Positions 15,223 through 25,138 of a DNA stretch of 51,192 nucleotides are shown one piece after another; position 1 is the stretch's first letter; every line of letters begins with the position of its first letter. Location of the stretch: positions 1 through 51,192 of the forward strand of contig JBBRNO010000031.1 in the NCBI GenBank assembly GCA_038230275.1, written 5' to 3'. The position numbers and the translations under genes are program-made. The notes beneath the pieces are model-generated. The model was not told the origin of the DNA. It did no database searches and worked only from the letters and a program-made list of their open reading frames with translations. The stretch comes from JANXXV01 sp038230275 (GTDB lineage: Bacteria > Acidobacteriota > Terriglobia > Bryobacterales > Bryobacteraceae).

Positions 15223-17664
15223 ATGTCCGTATCGAACATGCTAATCCGGGTGGCGCTCTGTGCGATGCCCGTTTGGGCGGCCGCACCGCCGCAGTTTGAG
15301 AAGGACATTCTTCCGCTCCTTGAGGCCAAGTGCGCTAAGTGCCATACCGGGGCCGAAGCGCAGGGCGGCTTAGACATCCGTACTCGTGGTTCGTTGGTCA
15401 AGGGTGGAAAATCGGGACCGGCATTCTTGTCTGGCGAACCGGACCGCAGCTTGCTGATCGCCCGAATTCGTTCCGGCCAGATGCCGCCGGGCGGGCCGAA
15501 GCTTGAGGATGCGGAAATCGATTTGGTTCGGCGGTGGATTGAAGTAGGAGCGCCGGCAGCCAGTCCGGACGCCCTGCCTTCGACGGGACATATCTCCGAC
15601 AAAGATCGCCAACATTGGGCATTTCAGCCGCCGCGGCGGCCCGCCATTCCGACCGTGCGCGCGCGGGACCGGGTTGCGAATCCGATTGATGCGTTCATTC
15701 TGGCGACGCTCGAGAAAAAACGCCTGGCGATGAACCCCGAAGCCTCGCGACCGGCACTGCTGCGGCGTCTGGCATTTGATCTGACGGGATTGCCGCCGTC
15801 GCCTGAATTTCTGGAGCGATTTCTGCAGGACCGCCGGCCCGACTCTTATGAGCGTGCAGTGGATGAATTGCTCAACAGCCCGCGGTACGGCGAGCGATGG
15901 GCCCGGCAGTGGCTCGATATTGCCGGCTACGCCGATTCGGAGGGCGTCCTGGACGCGGACGTCATTCGACCAAACGCCTGGCGCTACCGTGACTACGTGA
16001 TTCGCGCCTTTAATGACGACAAGCCGTATGACCGCTTCGTGCGGGAACAGATTGCCGGCGATGAACTGAGCGAGTACTGGAAGCATGATGCGCTGCCGCG
16101 TGATGTGGCCGACAAACTGGAGGCTACAGGATTTCTGCGTACGGCAGTTGATGCGACTCGTGACGATTTTCTTCCGAAGGACTTTGCGGAATACCAGTGG
16201 CGCACGCTCTTCGATACCGAGCAGATTCTGGTTTCCTCGTTTCTTGGTCTGACAATGCAGTGTTCGCGTTGTCACAATCACAAATACGAACCGATTACCC
16301 AGCGCGACTACTACGCTCTTCAGGCGGTGTTGGCCAGTGCGATCCGGCCTACCGGCCCTGTGCTTCCCACCTATAAGCGAATTGTGATTGACGCGCCCAA
16401 AGCGGAGCAAGAGCGGGCAGAGGAAAACAACAAGCCACTGGACGCGGTGGCCAAGGCACTGCGTGATTTGCAGAATGCGCGGCGGCAGCAGTTTCAGGGA
16501 CGTCATCCGAAACGCGACAAATCCACCGAAGAAGAGCTTCGCGCGATGTTTCCAGAGTATGCGGCACGGGCAACTGCTGCTGCGAGTGAGCTCGAAGAAG
16601 TCAACGCCAAGCTCATCCATCTGCCGGCCATTCGGATGTTGAACGACATCGACGCAATGCCGCCGCCCACTTATGTGCTGAGGCGCGGCGATCCATTGAG
16701 CCCCGGCGATACAGTGGAGCCTGCGGTGCCAGAGGTCCTCTCGCTAGCGCCAAAAGCTTTTGTGCTGCCTGCGGTGGAAAAGGGCGCCAAGACCACCGGC
16801 CGGCGGCGCGCCTTTGCGGAGTGGCTCACGCAGCCCGAACATCCGCTAACCGCGCGCGTCATGGTGAATCGCGTTTGGGCCGGGCATTTCGGGACTGGCA
16901 TTGTCGCGTCTCTCGACAATTTCGGCAAGTCCGGCACAGCGCCCACGCATCCGGAATTGCTGGACTGGCTCGCCACTGAATTCGTGCGGGAAGGATGGAG
17001 CCTGAAGAAACTGCACAAGCTGATTGTGATGTCGTCCACTTACCGGCAGTCGGCTGCCAGCCGGGCCGACGGGCTTTCCGCCGATGCCGATAACAAGCTC
17101 CTCTGGCGGATGTCGCCACGGCGGCTGGAGGCGGAGAGCGTGCGGGATGCCATTCTGACCGCTGCCGGACGTCTGGAAGCAAAAATGTTCGGCGAACCGG
17201 TGCGCACCGTCACCAAGCCGTCCGGGGAAGTGGTCCCTGAGAAAGAACTCGAAGAGCCGGGCCGCCGCACCGTTTATCAGTTAGTTCGCCGTTCCACTCC
17301 GCAGAGCCTGTTGAATGCCTTCGACGCGCCGGTGATGGAAATCAACTGCGCCCGCCGAACATCGACCACATCCGCTACGCAGGCACTGGCACTGATGAAC
17401 GGTGAGTTTGTCACGGTCCAATCGGAGCATTTCGCGCGCCGGCTGCTGAATCAACCCGGCGAAGATAGCCAGAAAGTCCGGGAAGCATTTCGTATCGCTC
17501 TGTCCCGCGACCCAAGCCCAGGTGAGATTGATCGATTACTGACCTTCGTGCGAACGCAGGACGTTTTCTACAAGGAACTGCCGGATGCCGCGCGCCGCCT
17601 GCGCATCTACAGTGACCTTTGCCAGACCCTGCTGGGCGCCAACGAGTTTATCTATCTGGATTAA
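15223..17664 (+). CDS. PSD1/planctomycete-cytochrome-c domain protein (DUF1549 + DUF1553), pair 1
   Basis: Start ATG 15223 is set by AAGGAG at 15214-15219. The 813-residue product begins with a signal-like hydrophobic segment. An N-terminal PSCyt1 cytochrome-type domain has the heme motif CAKCH (37-41). DUF1549 spans about 152-355 (FDLTGLPPSP, YGERWARQWLD) and ends with a second heme motif CSRCH (347-351). A charged helical linker follows, then DUF1553 at about 520-790 (RRAFAEWLTQPEHPLTARV, ETARRTS-like repeats). The protein is predicted to be exported and to bind heme c. Function is undescribed for the family; an electron-transfer or oxidising role outside the cytoplasm is inference. The DUF1501 partner follows after 17 bp. 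Confidence 0.92.
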   Translation: MSVSNMLIRVALCAMPVWAAAPPQFEKDILPLLEAKCAKCHTGAEAQGGLDIRTRGSLVKGGKSGPAFLSGEPDRSLLIARIRSGQMPPGGPKLEDAEIDLVRRWIEVGAPAASPDALPSTGHISDKDRQHWAFQPPRRPAIPTVRARDRVANPIDAFILATLEKKRLAMNPEASRPALLRRLAFDLTGLPPSPEFLERFLQDRRPDSYERAVDELLNSPRYGERWARQWLDIAGYADSEGVLDADVIRPNAWRYRDYVIRAFNDDKPYDRFVREQIAGDELSEYWKHDALPRDVADKLEATGFLRTAVDATRDDFLPKDFAEYQWRTLFDTEQILVSSFLGLTMQCSRCHNHKYEPITQRDYYALQAVLASAIRPTGPVLPTYKRIVIDAPKAEQERAEENNKPLDAVAKALRDLQNARRQQFQGRHPKRDKSTEEELRAMFPEYAARATAAASELEEVNAKLIHLPAIRMLNDIDAMPPPTYVLRRGDPLSPGDTVEPAVPEVLSLAPKAFVLPAVEKGAKTTGRRRAFAEWLTQPEHPLTARVMVNRVWAGHFGTGIVASLDNFGKSGTAPTHPELLDWLATEFVREGWSLKKLHKLIVMSSTYRQSAASRADGLSADADNKLLWRMSPRRLEAESVRDAILTAAGRLEAKMFGEPVRTVTKPSGEVVPEKELEEPGRRTVYQLVRRSTPQSLLNAFDAPVMEINCARRTSTTSATQALALMNGEFVTVQSEHFARRLLNQPGEDSQKVREAFRIALSRDPSPGEIDRLLTFVRTQDVFYKELPDAARRLRIYSDLCQTLLGANEFIYLD

Positions 17665-17681
17665 CCATGCTGGATTGACCA

Positions 17682-19097
17682 ATGAGCCACGTTCTATATA
17701 CTCCAATTCGACAAATGCTGACCAGGCGCGATATCTTTCGCAGCCTGCACGCAAGCGTGGCGGGAATCGCGCTACGCTCTCTGCTGGACGCGGCGCCGGC
17801 GCCTGCCGCCCGCTATGACGTGCTTCCCAAGCAGCCGCACTTTGCTCCGAGTGCACGGCGTGTCATTCTGCTTTTTCAGAATGGCGGTCCGAGTCAGATG
17901 GATCTGTTCGATCCAAAGCCGGAATTGAAACGGCACCACGGTGAGAAGCCCGGCGATGGCTTCATCAACACCGTGGATATCAAAAAGACCGGCGAGTGGA
18001 TGGGCAGTCCCTTTGAGTTCAAGCGGCACGGCCAGTGCGGCATGGAACTGTCGGAGGTACTTCCCGGACTGGCAAAACACGCAGACGATATCACTCTGAT
18101 CCGATCGATGGTCGGAGAGCATTCCAATCATGAGCAGGCCATCTGGTATTTCAATACCGGGCTCACCACACCGGGCCGCCCCGCGATGGGCTCATGGGTT
18201 ACCTATGGACTGGGCACGGAGAATCAGAACCTGCCGGCGTTCGCCGCGATCATGCACCCGAAGGGGCTACCGGTCGATGGCGCGCGCAATTTCTCAAGTG
18301 GATGGATGCCTCCGATTTATCAAGGTATGGCCATGCGGGCCGAGGGTACGCCGGTGCTGAATCTGAAGCCATCGGGTCCCGCGGGCGCCGCGGCGGCTCG
18401 CTTCGATCTGCTGCAGCAGTTCAACCGCGAACACCTGGCGGCGCATTCCGATCAATTAGCCCTGGAGGCGCGCATCGCCAGCTATGAACTAGCGGCTCGC
18501 ATGCAGCTTGCGGCGACTGAGGCCCTCGATCTGTCGCGTGAGCCGAAGTCGATGCACGATCTTTATGGCACCGATGACGCGGAGGCCGGCATTCACGCGC
18601 GGCAACTGCTGCTGGCGCGGCGGTTGGTTGAGCGCGGCGTGAGGTTCGTCCAAGTGCTGCTCAACAGCCAACCGTGGGATACGCATACGAAGAACGAATC
18701 GGGGAATCGAGAAGTGGCTCGCCGCACGGATGGTCCGGCGGCGGCGCTGCTCACCGATCTTAAGCAACGTGGCCTGTTGGACGACACGCTTGTCATTTGG
18801 GGCGGCGAGTTTGGACGCACACCCATGGCCGAAGGCAAAGACGGCCGCGATCACCACAAGTTCGGGTTTTCGCTATGGCTGGCCGGCGGCGGCGTGAAGC
18901 GCGGCTGCGTCTACGGTAGAACCGATGACTTTGGCTACCATGCCACCGAAAATCGGGTTTCCATGGCGGATTTTCACGCCACGGTTTTGCACTTGCTCGG
19001 ACTCAACCACGAACGGCTCACTTTTCACCATGACACGCGTGACGAGAAACTAACCGACGTACGGCCGGCGCAGGTGGTGCGGGGAATTCTGGCGTAA
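17682..19097 (+). CDS. DUF1501 family protein, pair 1
   Basis: A 471-residue protein of the DUF1501 family, which belongs to the alkaline phosphatase/sulfatase fold group. A Tat-type signal is visible (MLTRRDIFRS… at about 12-40); ATG 17715, right at that motif, is an alternative start. Family marks: LFQNGGPSQMDLFDPKP, DDITLIRSM, RLVERGVRFVQVLL, WGGEFGRTPMAEG and GRDHHKFGFSLWLAGGGVK. The DLFD, EFGRTP and GRDHH motifs resemble metal-site loops of the superfamily. It is predicted to fold in the cytoplasm and be exported by Tat. It is the second gene of a two-gene unit with the heme-motif protein upstream. No activity is established. Confidence 0.92.
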   Translation: MSHVLYTPIRQMLTRRDIFRSLHASVAGIALRSLLDAAPAPAARYDVLPKQPHFAPSARRVILLFQNGGPSQMDLFDPKPELKRHHGEKPGDGFINTVDIKKTGEWMGSPFEFKRHGQCGMELSEVLPGLAKHADDITLIRSMVGEHSNHEQAIWYFNTGLTTPGRPAMGSWVTYGLGTENQNLPAFAAIMHPKGLPVDGARNFSSGWMPPIYQGMAMRAEGTPVLNLKPSGPAGAAAARFDLLQQFNREHLAAHSDQLALEARIASYELAARMQLAATEALDLSREPKSMHDLYGTDDAEAGIHARQLLLARRLVERGVRFVQVLLNSQPWDTHTKNESGNREVARRTDGPAAALLTDLKQRGLLDDTLVIWGGEFGRTPMAEGKDGRDHHKFGFSLWLAGGGVKRGCVYGRTDDFGYHATENRVSMADFHATVLHLLGLNHERLTFHHDTRDEKLTDVRPAQVVRGILA

Positions 19098-19123
19098 TTC
19101 GACCGTCAGCGTCATGCAGGCGC

Positions 19124-20389
19124 TTAAGCATGCACTACGGGAATTGAGGCAGTGCCGTACAGATGGCCACCTTTGACGGTGGCCACGGGAAGCAGCTTTC
19201 GATGCACGATCCTTTTTTCCAGCGGACCTCCGCCCAAGGGCGACGCCAGCATTTCAAAGTCACCCTCAAGAATCTGGAAGACCGCCACATCGGCCTCGGC
19301 GCCTTCCCGTAGCGTGCCGGGTTGGTTCGGGAAGCGGAAGGTACGCGCCGGATTGATGGTGGCGCACTGAATCACTTGTTCCAGTGGCATGCCAAGGTGC
19401 AAAAATTTCGCCAGTGTGGTCACAAGATCGAACGTGGGGCCGGTCACGTTGAATTGGTGCAGGTCGCTTGAAATGGTTCCCGGTACGATCTCCTCCTTCA
19501 TCGCCGCTTCCATTACTCCCCATGAGAAGCTGCCGCGGCCGTGCCCCACGTCGAGACGGACTCCGTCTGCGATGGCTTTGTGAATCTCTCTGAGAACGCG
19601 GCCGCGGCCATCCAGGATACCTCCGTCGTGTCCGTGGAAAGCGTGTGTGATCACGTCTCCTTTCTTAAGCAGTTTTAGGATCTCTGGAAGAGAGGAAACG
19701 GTGTCGCCGATGTGTATCATCAGCGGCAGGCTTACGGCATCGGCGGCCTCGCGGGCGAGGCGCAGCGCGGGTAAATCGTTATTTCCCGCCATGCTGCGCG
19801 ACAGACGAACTTTCACTCCGAGGATGGTGTCGCGGTTCTGCTCAATGGTGCGGATGGCAAGCTTCGCGTTGGCGTAACGGAGGTCCAGCAGCTCGCCCCA
19901 CGGGTTATCGTCGGAAAGTGTCGATTGGCCAACCACGGAGATATTGAGCAGCGCGAAGACGCGAGTGTCGACGGTCTTAATGACCAGACGGCGGAATCCG
20001 GGAAAGGTGTGCGCGCCCGCCGAACCGGCGTCCACTACGGTGGTGGCTCCTTTCGCGATGCAATTAGGGTCGGCTGGGATGGCCAGCGGCGCGACTCCGT
20101 CGTAAACGTGAACGTGGATATCCACTAGTCCAGGGGTAACGATCTTGCCCCGTGCGTCCAAGGTGATGCGTGCTTCTGTCTCCGGAATGGCGGCCGCGAG
20201 TGCCGCTACTTTGTTGCCGGCGATCGCGACGTCACGCAGCGCGGAGAGCGACTGCGAGGGATCGATTACCCGTCCGCCTTTGATCAACAGATCGTACTTG
20301 GGCGTGGGAGCCGCAGTCTGGGCCTTTGCGGGCAAAGCCAAGCTGGCGAGCAGCGGGAGAATTTCACGTCTGCGTGGATGATGCCTCAT
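19124..20389 (-). CDS. Exported amidohydrolase/deacetylase-family metallohydrolase
   Basis: A 421-residue protein of the dihydroorotase-like amidohydrolase group. A Tat-like N-terminus (RRREILPLLASLALPAKA) suggests export, unusual for this superfamily. The two-metal site looks complete: His92 and His94 in DIHVHV, Lys193 in GVKVRLS (the residue normally carbamylated), His226 in MIHIGD, His249 in THAFHGHD, and Asp309 in ISSDLH. The final domain has the TINPARTFRFPNQPGTL stretch typical of these enzymes. The expected reaction is hydrolysis of a cyclic or acyl amide (or lactone). It is convergent with DUF1501 of pair 1 with a 26-bp gap; a shared substrate is possible but not shown. Confidence 0.9.
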   Translation of the reverse strand: MRHHPRRREILPLLASLALPAKAQTAAPTPKYDLLIKGGRVIDPSQSLSALRDVAIAGNKVAALAAAIPETEARITLDARGKIVTPGLVDIHVHVYDGVAPLAIPADPNCIAKGATTVVDAGSAGAHTFPGFRRLVIKTVDTRVFALLNISVVGQSTLSDDNPWGELLDLRYANAKLAIRTIEQNRDTILGVKVRLSRSMAGNNDLPALRLAREAADAVSLPLMIHIGDTVSSLPEILKLLKKGDVITHAFHGHDGGILDGRGRVLREIHKAIADGVRLDVGHGRGSFSWGVMEAAMKEEIVPGTISSDLHQFNVTGPTFDLVTTLAKFLHLGMPLEQVIQCATINPARTFRFPNQPGTLREGAEADVAVFQILEGDFEMLASPLGGGPLEKRIVHRKLLPVATVKGGHLYGTASIPVVHA

Positions 20390-20587
20390 GAGGTTAGTGT
20401 AGAGTTACGGGAACAGCAGGACAACTCATTTTCGATCCGTCATACACCGCAGACGCGTTGAAAACCTCGGTTGTTCCGAAGCCGAATTTTGTTCTCTCAT
20501 AGAGGTTTCTTTCGATATTACGGGTACATCCCGTGTCTCCGGAGCGTGCAATGACGGCCAACGCCACCGGACGGACCGTACGGATGC

Positions 20588-21973
20588 TTAAACGAAGAGC
20601 TCTGAGATTTCGCCGACATCCAAAAAGCTGGTGCCGGACTGAGACTCCAGGTATTCGAAGACGCGCCCGGACGGCGTTGTCGTGATTTCTTTCGTCCAAT
20701 CAATCCCCAGGGCAGAGTAAATAGTGGCGGCCACGTCTTCCGGATACATCGACCGCTTCCTTGACCAGTCCGCTCGCACTACCTTGCCGCCCTGCGCGTC
20801 AGTGGCGCCTAGAACTTTGCCGCCCTTCACTCCGCCGCCGGCGAACAATCCACTCATTGCGAAGCGGTGATGGTCTCGGCCCTTGCCTGGCGAGAGCTCA
20901 CCCGGAGTACGTCCGAACTCACCCATCACAACCACCAGCGTTTTATCCAGTAAGCTGCGCCCATCCTTGTCCTTCGTCGTTTCCAGATCAGAGAACAGAA
21001 CCGCCAGACCAGCGTCAAGGTCACGGGAACGTGTGTAATGGTTTGACTTCTCGCTCTTCTCGTAGATCTTGGTGTGGAAATCCCATCCACCGTGGTTGAT
21101 GGCGATAAACCGCGTGCCGCTTTCGGACTTCACAATGTTGCGCGCCAGGATGCAGGCGTTCCCGAATTCCGTGTCTCCGTATCGCTTCTTGTCCTCATCC
21201 CCAATGTTGAGAATGTTCGGAATCTGTGCGGAATTCATCATGGTGAGGGCATCGGTGCGGAAGGCGTCGAGTGCCGCTATCGGACGCGCATCCGCAGCGA
21301 TAGCCGCTGGTTTCAATTCTGCCAGAGCCTTCAAGTAGCCGACGCGGCGATCAAATCTGGCCCTGTCCTCGGCCGGGACCACCAAGGAACGGTCCGCGCC
21401 TTTCGTGTCAAAGTTCAAAGGAGCGTACTTGCTATCCAACATCCCTTCTTTAATCTGATCCGGCCCATAGTTCATGGACACGAAGGGAGGCAGAAAATCG
21501 GATGGCTTCCGCTTGCCTTGAAACTCGTAAGCAATCAATGCCCCCAGAGACGGAATTTCGCGAACGCGCGCGGGACTTACCTGGTGCGCGACGTGAAGAT
21601 AGTAGGTTGCGCGTCCGTGCTCGCTCTCCCATGCTTCCAGAGACCGCACGATGGAAAACTGGTCCGTGCACTCAGAAAGTTTCGGGAACAGGCCGGCTGG
21701 CAGCTTGAGCCCGGGATTGATGGTACGCACATCGAAGTCCGGCGGAGTCCATACGCCCTCCTTCAAATCAAAGCTGTCCACGTGACTGGCGCCACCCTGA
21801 AGGAAAACAAAAATGCAGTACTCCGCGGTGCCTCGCGGATTGACCTTCTGCTTGACAGCGGCGTTCAAGGGGTTTGCGAACGGCAACAATTCGAAGCCAG
21901 CCAGGGAGACGCCGCCAACGCGGAGCAACTGGCGGCGGGTAAGTGTTGGGATAGGAGAGAATTGGGAGTTCAT
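20588..21973 (-). CDS. DUF1501 family protein, pair 2
   Basis: A 461-residue DUF1501 protein starting at ATG 21973; a TTG at 21991 would overlap the upstream stop by 4 bp (TTGA) and is the alternative. A Tat-type signal is present (LTRRQLLRVGGVSLAGF). Motifs: FVFLQGGASHVDSFDLKEG, FSIVRSLEAWESEHGRA, RFIAINHGGWDFHTK, VVMGEFGRTPGELSPG and GRDHHRFAMSGLFAGGGVKGG. The C-terminus, GRVFEYLESQSGT, is shared with pair 3 but not with pairs 1 and 4, so pairs 2 and 3 form a subgroup. It is the last gene of an MFS-PSD1-DUF1501 operon. The 198 bp after it (20390-20587) hold no gene; they contain a short hairpin, ACGGG/CCCGT, near 20518-20532. Confidence 0.92.
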   Translation of the reverse strand: MNSQFSPIPTLTRRQLLRVGGVSLAGFELLPFANPLNAAVKQKVNPRGTAEYCIFVFLQGGASHVDSFDLKEGVWTPPDFDVRTINPGLKLPAGLFPKLSECTDQFSIVRSLEAWESEHGRATYYLHVAHQVSPARVREIPSLGALIAYEFQGKRKPSDFLPPFVSMNYGPDQIKEGMLDSKYAPLNFDTKGADRSLVVPAEDRARFDRRVGYLKALAELKPAAIAADARPIAALDAFRTDALTMMNSAQIPNILNIGDEDKKRYGDTEFGNACILARNIVKSESGTRFIAINHGGWDFHTKIYEKSEKSNHYTRSRDLDAGLAVLFSDLETTKDKDGRSLLDKTLVVVMGEFGRTPGELSPGKGRDHHRFAMSGLFAGGGVKGGKVLGATDAQGGKVVRADWSRKRSMYPEDVAATIYSALGIDWTKEITTTPSGRVFEYLESQSGTSFLDVGEISELFV

Positions 21974-21987
21974 ACCGGCGTTTTCAC

Positions 21988-23793
21988 TCAATAATTCAAC
22001 AGAAATTCAGGCCGATTCAAAAGAGCCCAGAGCAAGTCCTCCGCTCCAGCCTCGTGGCTCTCAGCTAGTAACTTGATGCCGAACTGCGATTCCTCCGCCG
22101 ACGGAAAACGTGACAAGGCGGCCAGAAAGATCTCTTCCACGATCTTTTCATTACTGTTGGGGGGCTCGGCATGCATTAATTTCGACAGCCGTCCCTTCTT
22201 TTCCAGTTTCGTTTTTTCCTTCAGCAAGTCGCTATTGAGAAGGATAGAAGCCTGCAGGGGAGATCCGCTCAGCGAACGCGTTCCCAAAGTGCGGTCATCC
22301 AGCCCAAAGCTGGCCAGCGCCTTTCGCAATTTCCCTGGGATGTCATCCGGAGAGACCGTCTGCATTACATATTTCACTTTGCGTCCCGCATTTCCCGATG
22401 GAATCTCTTCGTAAATTCCGCTGGCATCGCTAATCGCGTCCCACACCTGTTCCGCAGGCAGGCGGCGCACCATGTGCCGCGCGAAGTAATCTGCATATTC
22501 AGCTTTCCATGTTCCTTCTGGAACGCGGTGGGAAAGCTGATAAGTGCTGGAAGTCAAAATCGTACGAATCAGATACTTCAGATCGTAATGGTGCTGTTGG
22601 AAGTCTTTCGCCATCGCATCCAGAAGTTCGGCATGTTGCGTCAGAACGCCGAGGCTGGTATCCGCTGAGCTGGTTGATTGGTATCGGACCAAGTCGAACG
22701 CCGCGGGCGGATCGACAATTCCCGCTCCAAAGAGCTCAGCCCAGATGTTGTTCACGATAGTCCGCGCAAACTGAATATCTCCCGTCAGCATACGTGCGTA
22801 GGCCTGGCGCGGATCTTCACCTTCTCCAGGGTGCTCGCCTGTCAGAATAAACGTGGGAGTAACATCTGCCTTATAGCGCGGAAGGCGCACTACACTCTTG
22901 CTGCCGGTATCGTAACCCTTACCCTCGTTGCTCAGTACGAATTCATCAACCAGGTCCCCGTAAGGCCGGTACAATCGCACTTTCCCGAAGAAAGCCGCTT
23001 GCCGCCAGAGATCCGCCCGTTTCTTCCCGGTCAGCCAGAGGTTGATCTTTTCCAGATGCTTGACGCCGTCATGGCAGGAGATGCATTCCAGGTTCAATCC
23101 CAGGAATATGCGGGTGCTGCGGATTGCTAACTCATCGTAAGTGTCTTCATGGTTAACCGTACTTTGATCGGGTTGGTCAACATAGAAACGGACCAGGAAA
23201 TTTGCAGGGGCTGAGTCAAAGTTGGAGCGTGCCGTGGCGGTCAACAATCCGCGCACGAATTCGTCATATGGCTCATTCGTAGCAAGAGCGTTATAGATAT
23301 GGTTGTGCAGAAGAATGCGCCCCTGCCCCATCAGGTTGCTGACCCGAAACAGGTCCGAAAAAAAGTAAGTCCAGCGGTCCAGATAGGGTGTGGATGGCTT
23401 GGCCGTCATGCCCTTGGTGGTGACGCGCATCAACTCATCCACAAGGTTGTCGCGCTTCTTTGGATCGTGGTCGGCGGCGAATTTGCGGATCTTCTCCGGT
23501 TCCGGCAGCCTTCCAGTCAAATCGAGGGAAACGCGCCGCAGAAACTCAATGTCGGAACAGAGCGGAGCCTGCGGAATGCGATCCTTGGCGATCTTTTTGA
23601 AGACAAAATCATCGATGTAGTTTTGAACGGTCGCCGGTTTGGACGTGAAGTACGGGAGCTCGGACCCTGCCGCTTCGGTGAACTGGGAGCGCTCCGCGGC
23701 GGTCGATCCCTTTGGGATAACAGGATGTTCCGTATCCGCGCCAGCAGCCAAGCCAACGATTGCCAGGATTACGAAGAGGCGCGTGGGTATCAT
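21988..23793 (-). CDS. Short-form PSD1 protein (DUF1549 + DUF1553, no N-terminal cytochrome domain), pair 2
   Basis: A 601-residue exported protein (signal MIPTRLFVILAIVGLAAGA). Unlike pairs 1 and 4 it lacks the PSCyt1 domain. DUF1549 covers about 58-245 (RRVSLDLTGRLPEPEK) and carries a single heme motif CISCH (237-241, in LECISCHDG). DUF1553 follows to the end (ARTIVNNIWAELFGAGIVDP, RRLPAEQVWDAI, ASILLNSDLL), with the usual last residues PEFLLNY. It has exactly the length of the pair 3 protein, so the two are close paralogues. It lies 48 bp after the MFS gene and directly before the DUF1501 gene, pointing to one transcript. No biochemical role is known. Confidence 0.92.
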   Translation of the reverse strand: MIPTRLFVILAIVGLAAGADTEHPVIPKGSTAAERSQFTEAAGSELPYFTSKPATVQNYIDDFVFKKIAKDRIPQAPLCSDIEFLRRVSLDLTGRLPEPEKIRKFAADHDPKKRDNLVDELMRVTTKGMTAKPSTPYLDRWTYFFSDLFRVSNLMGQGRILLHNHIYNALATNEPYDEFVRGLLTATARSNFDSAPANFLVRFYVDQPDQSTVNHEDTYDELAIRSTRIFLGLNLECISCHDGVKHLEKINLWLTGKKRADLWRQAAFFGKVRLYRPYGDLVDEFVLSNEGKGYDTGSKSVVRLPRYKADVTPTFILTGEHPGEGEDPRQAYARMLTGDIQFARTIVNNIWAELFGAGIVDPPAAFDLVRYQSTSSADTSLGVLTQHAELLDAMAKDFQQHHYDLKYLIRTILTSSTYQLSHRVPEGTWKAEYADYFARHMVRRLPAEQVWDAISDASGIYEEIPSGNAGRKVKYVMQTVSPDDIPGKLRKALASFGLDDRTLGTRSLSGSPLQASILLNSDLLKEKTKLEKKGRLSKLMHAEPPNSNEKIVEEIFLAALSRFPSAEESQFGIKLLAESHEAGAEDLLWALLNRPEFLLNY

Positions 23794-23841
23794 GATTGCG
23801 GATAATCTGACAATTACATTTTTTAGAAGGTCAAAGATCGA

Positions 23842-25098
23842 TCATACAATATTGTCGTGCGGCGGTTCGGTCAAACCGCTTGCCATCGGCGGCAACCGAA
23901 CTCGCCAGCACGCAACCGCTCCAAGCAGGATCACCACACATCCAAAATTCAAACCCCACGACCAACCTAAATAAGAGGCGATGTAGGGTGTCAAAACCGG
24001 TGCGGCAAAACCAGCCAGGTTCGAACCAGTATTCAGGATGCTGCATGCCGCACCTGCGTGCTCGCCGCCTAGCGCTATCGTCATAGCCCAAAATGGACCT
24101 TCGCAGAAAGACGCAAAGCCCATCGAGAAGGCGAACAGTGAAACCGTGGTCCACGTCCCAGTGGCTGCGATTCCCGCAAGCAACAGAATCGCGCTCACGG
24201 TCAATCCGGCGATGGGTACGGCGCGCCGCCCGAAACGTTGGCCGTGTCTCCTGGTCAGCGTGTCGGAGAGCCATCCTCCGACCGGAATCATAAGGCCGTT
24301 AACGATGAACACCAGCGTGGTGAAACGCGCACTCTGCTCGTATCCCATGTGGCGAATCTCGCCAAAGTAGAAATAGATCCAGTAGTAGAAGATGTATGAA
24401 AAATAGCCCAACGCCGCATAGGCTGCCGTCAACAGCAGTAAGTTGCGGTTCTTTAGCAGAAGCCGCCACGCGGGCGGCACGTGTTTCACGGACATTGCTC
24501 CTGGCCGGTCCGTCACCGACAGAGACCACACAAGTGCGAGAACTGCGGTGGCGAGTGCGGCCGCGACGAACGACATTCGCCAACCCAATCGACCCATTAA
24601 CGTGACAAACAGGATCGGGGCGACCGCTCCGCCCAGCGACGATCCGCCAATGATGACGCCCTGTACCCGTCCGAGATAAACCGGCGCGATCCAGTTAGCG
24701 CACATCCGGCCGCACGCCGGGTAGAGCGGCGACGTGCAGATGCCCATCAGAAACCGGATCCCTGCCAATGCGGGCAAAACTCCAATCCATGACCCCAGCC
24801 CCGGTTTCCCTCCCCAGGCCGTCAACCCTGTAAACAACGCCGCGCCGAAGCCCATTAGAGTCAACGACCACCTTGGACCAAGCCAATCCACCAACTGACC
24901 GCCCGGCATCATGAACAGAGCGTAAGCCAACAGAAACGCCGAGTAGACAACGCCCATCTGTGTCGGAACGAGACCGAATTCCTTCATGATGTCCGGACCG
25001 GCGATCGACATGATCGTACGGTCGAAATAGTTCATCATGCTGAATGTGAACATCAATGTGACTACGTTGAGCTGCGCGCGCGCCGATGGCTGAGTCAT
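23842..25098 (-). CDS. MFS transporter, anion:cation symporter-like
   Basis: A 418-residue, 12-segment transporter starting at ATG 25098 (MTQPSARAQL), just ahead of helix 1; the open frame to 25164 would run through the divergent promoter region. The MNYFDRTIMSIAGPDIM and LVDWLGPRWSL signatures place it with hexuronate/galactonate-type symporters. It is paralogous to the transporter at 13211-14452. It is first in an operon with short-form PSD1 and DUF1501, and is divergent (40 bp) from an enolase-superfamily enzyme of the type that dehydrates sugar acids. Transport of a sugar acid or similar anion handled by that enzyme is a reasonable inference. Confidence 0.92.
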   Translation of the reverse strand: MTQPSARAQLNVVTLMFTFSMMNYFDRTIMSIAGPDIMKEFGLVPTQMGVVYSAFLLAYALFMMPGGQLVDWLGPRWSLTLMGFGAALFTGLTAWGGKPGLGSWIGVLPALAGIRFLMGICTSPLYPACGRMCANWIAPVYLGRVQGVIIGGSSLGGAVAPILFVTLMGRLGWRMSFVAAALATAVLALVWSLSVTDRPGAMSVKHVPPAWRLLLKNRNLLLLTAAYAALGYFSYIFYYWIYFYFGEIRHMGYEQSARFTTLVFIVNGLMIPVGGWLSDTLTRRHGQRFGRRAVPIAGLTVSAILLLAGIAATGTWTTVSLFAFSMGFASFCEGPFWAMTIALGGEHAGAACSILNTGSNLAGFAAPVLTPYIASYLGWSWGLNFGCVVILLGAVACWRVRLPPMASGLTEPPHDNIV

Positions 25099-25138
25099 AA
25101 GATAAACTGGAACGGATTCCGATCTTACCCGATTGGCC

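Noticed and set aside
15370..16620. 416-residue minus-strand frame inside PSD1 gene 1
   Set aside because: Antisense shadow of the PSD1 gene; low-complexity Arg/Pro-rich translation without family signatures.
14491..20389. Genomic island or prophage around pair 1
   Set aside because: No integrase, tRNA, attachment repeat or phage gene is present, and base composition looks like the rest of the window.
20390..20587. Possible gene remnant after DUF1501 of pair 2
   Set aside because: A minus-strand frame reads …KFGFGTTEVFNASAVYDGSK… but I could not link it to any family, and it has no clear start.
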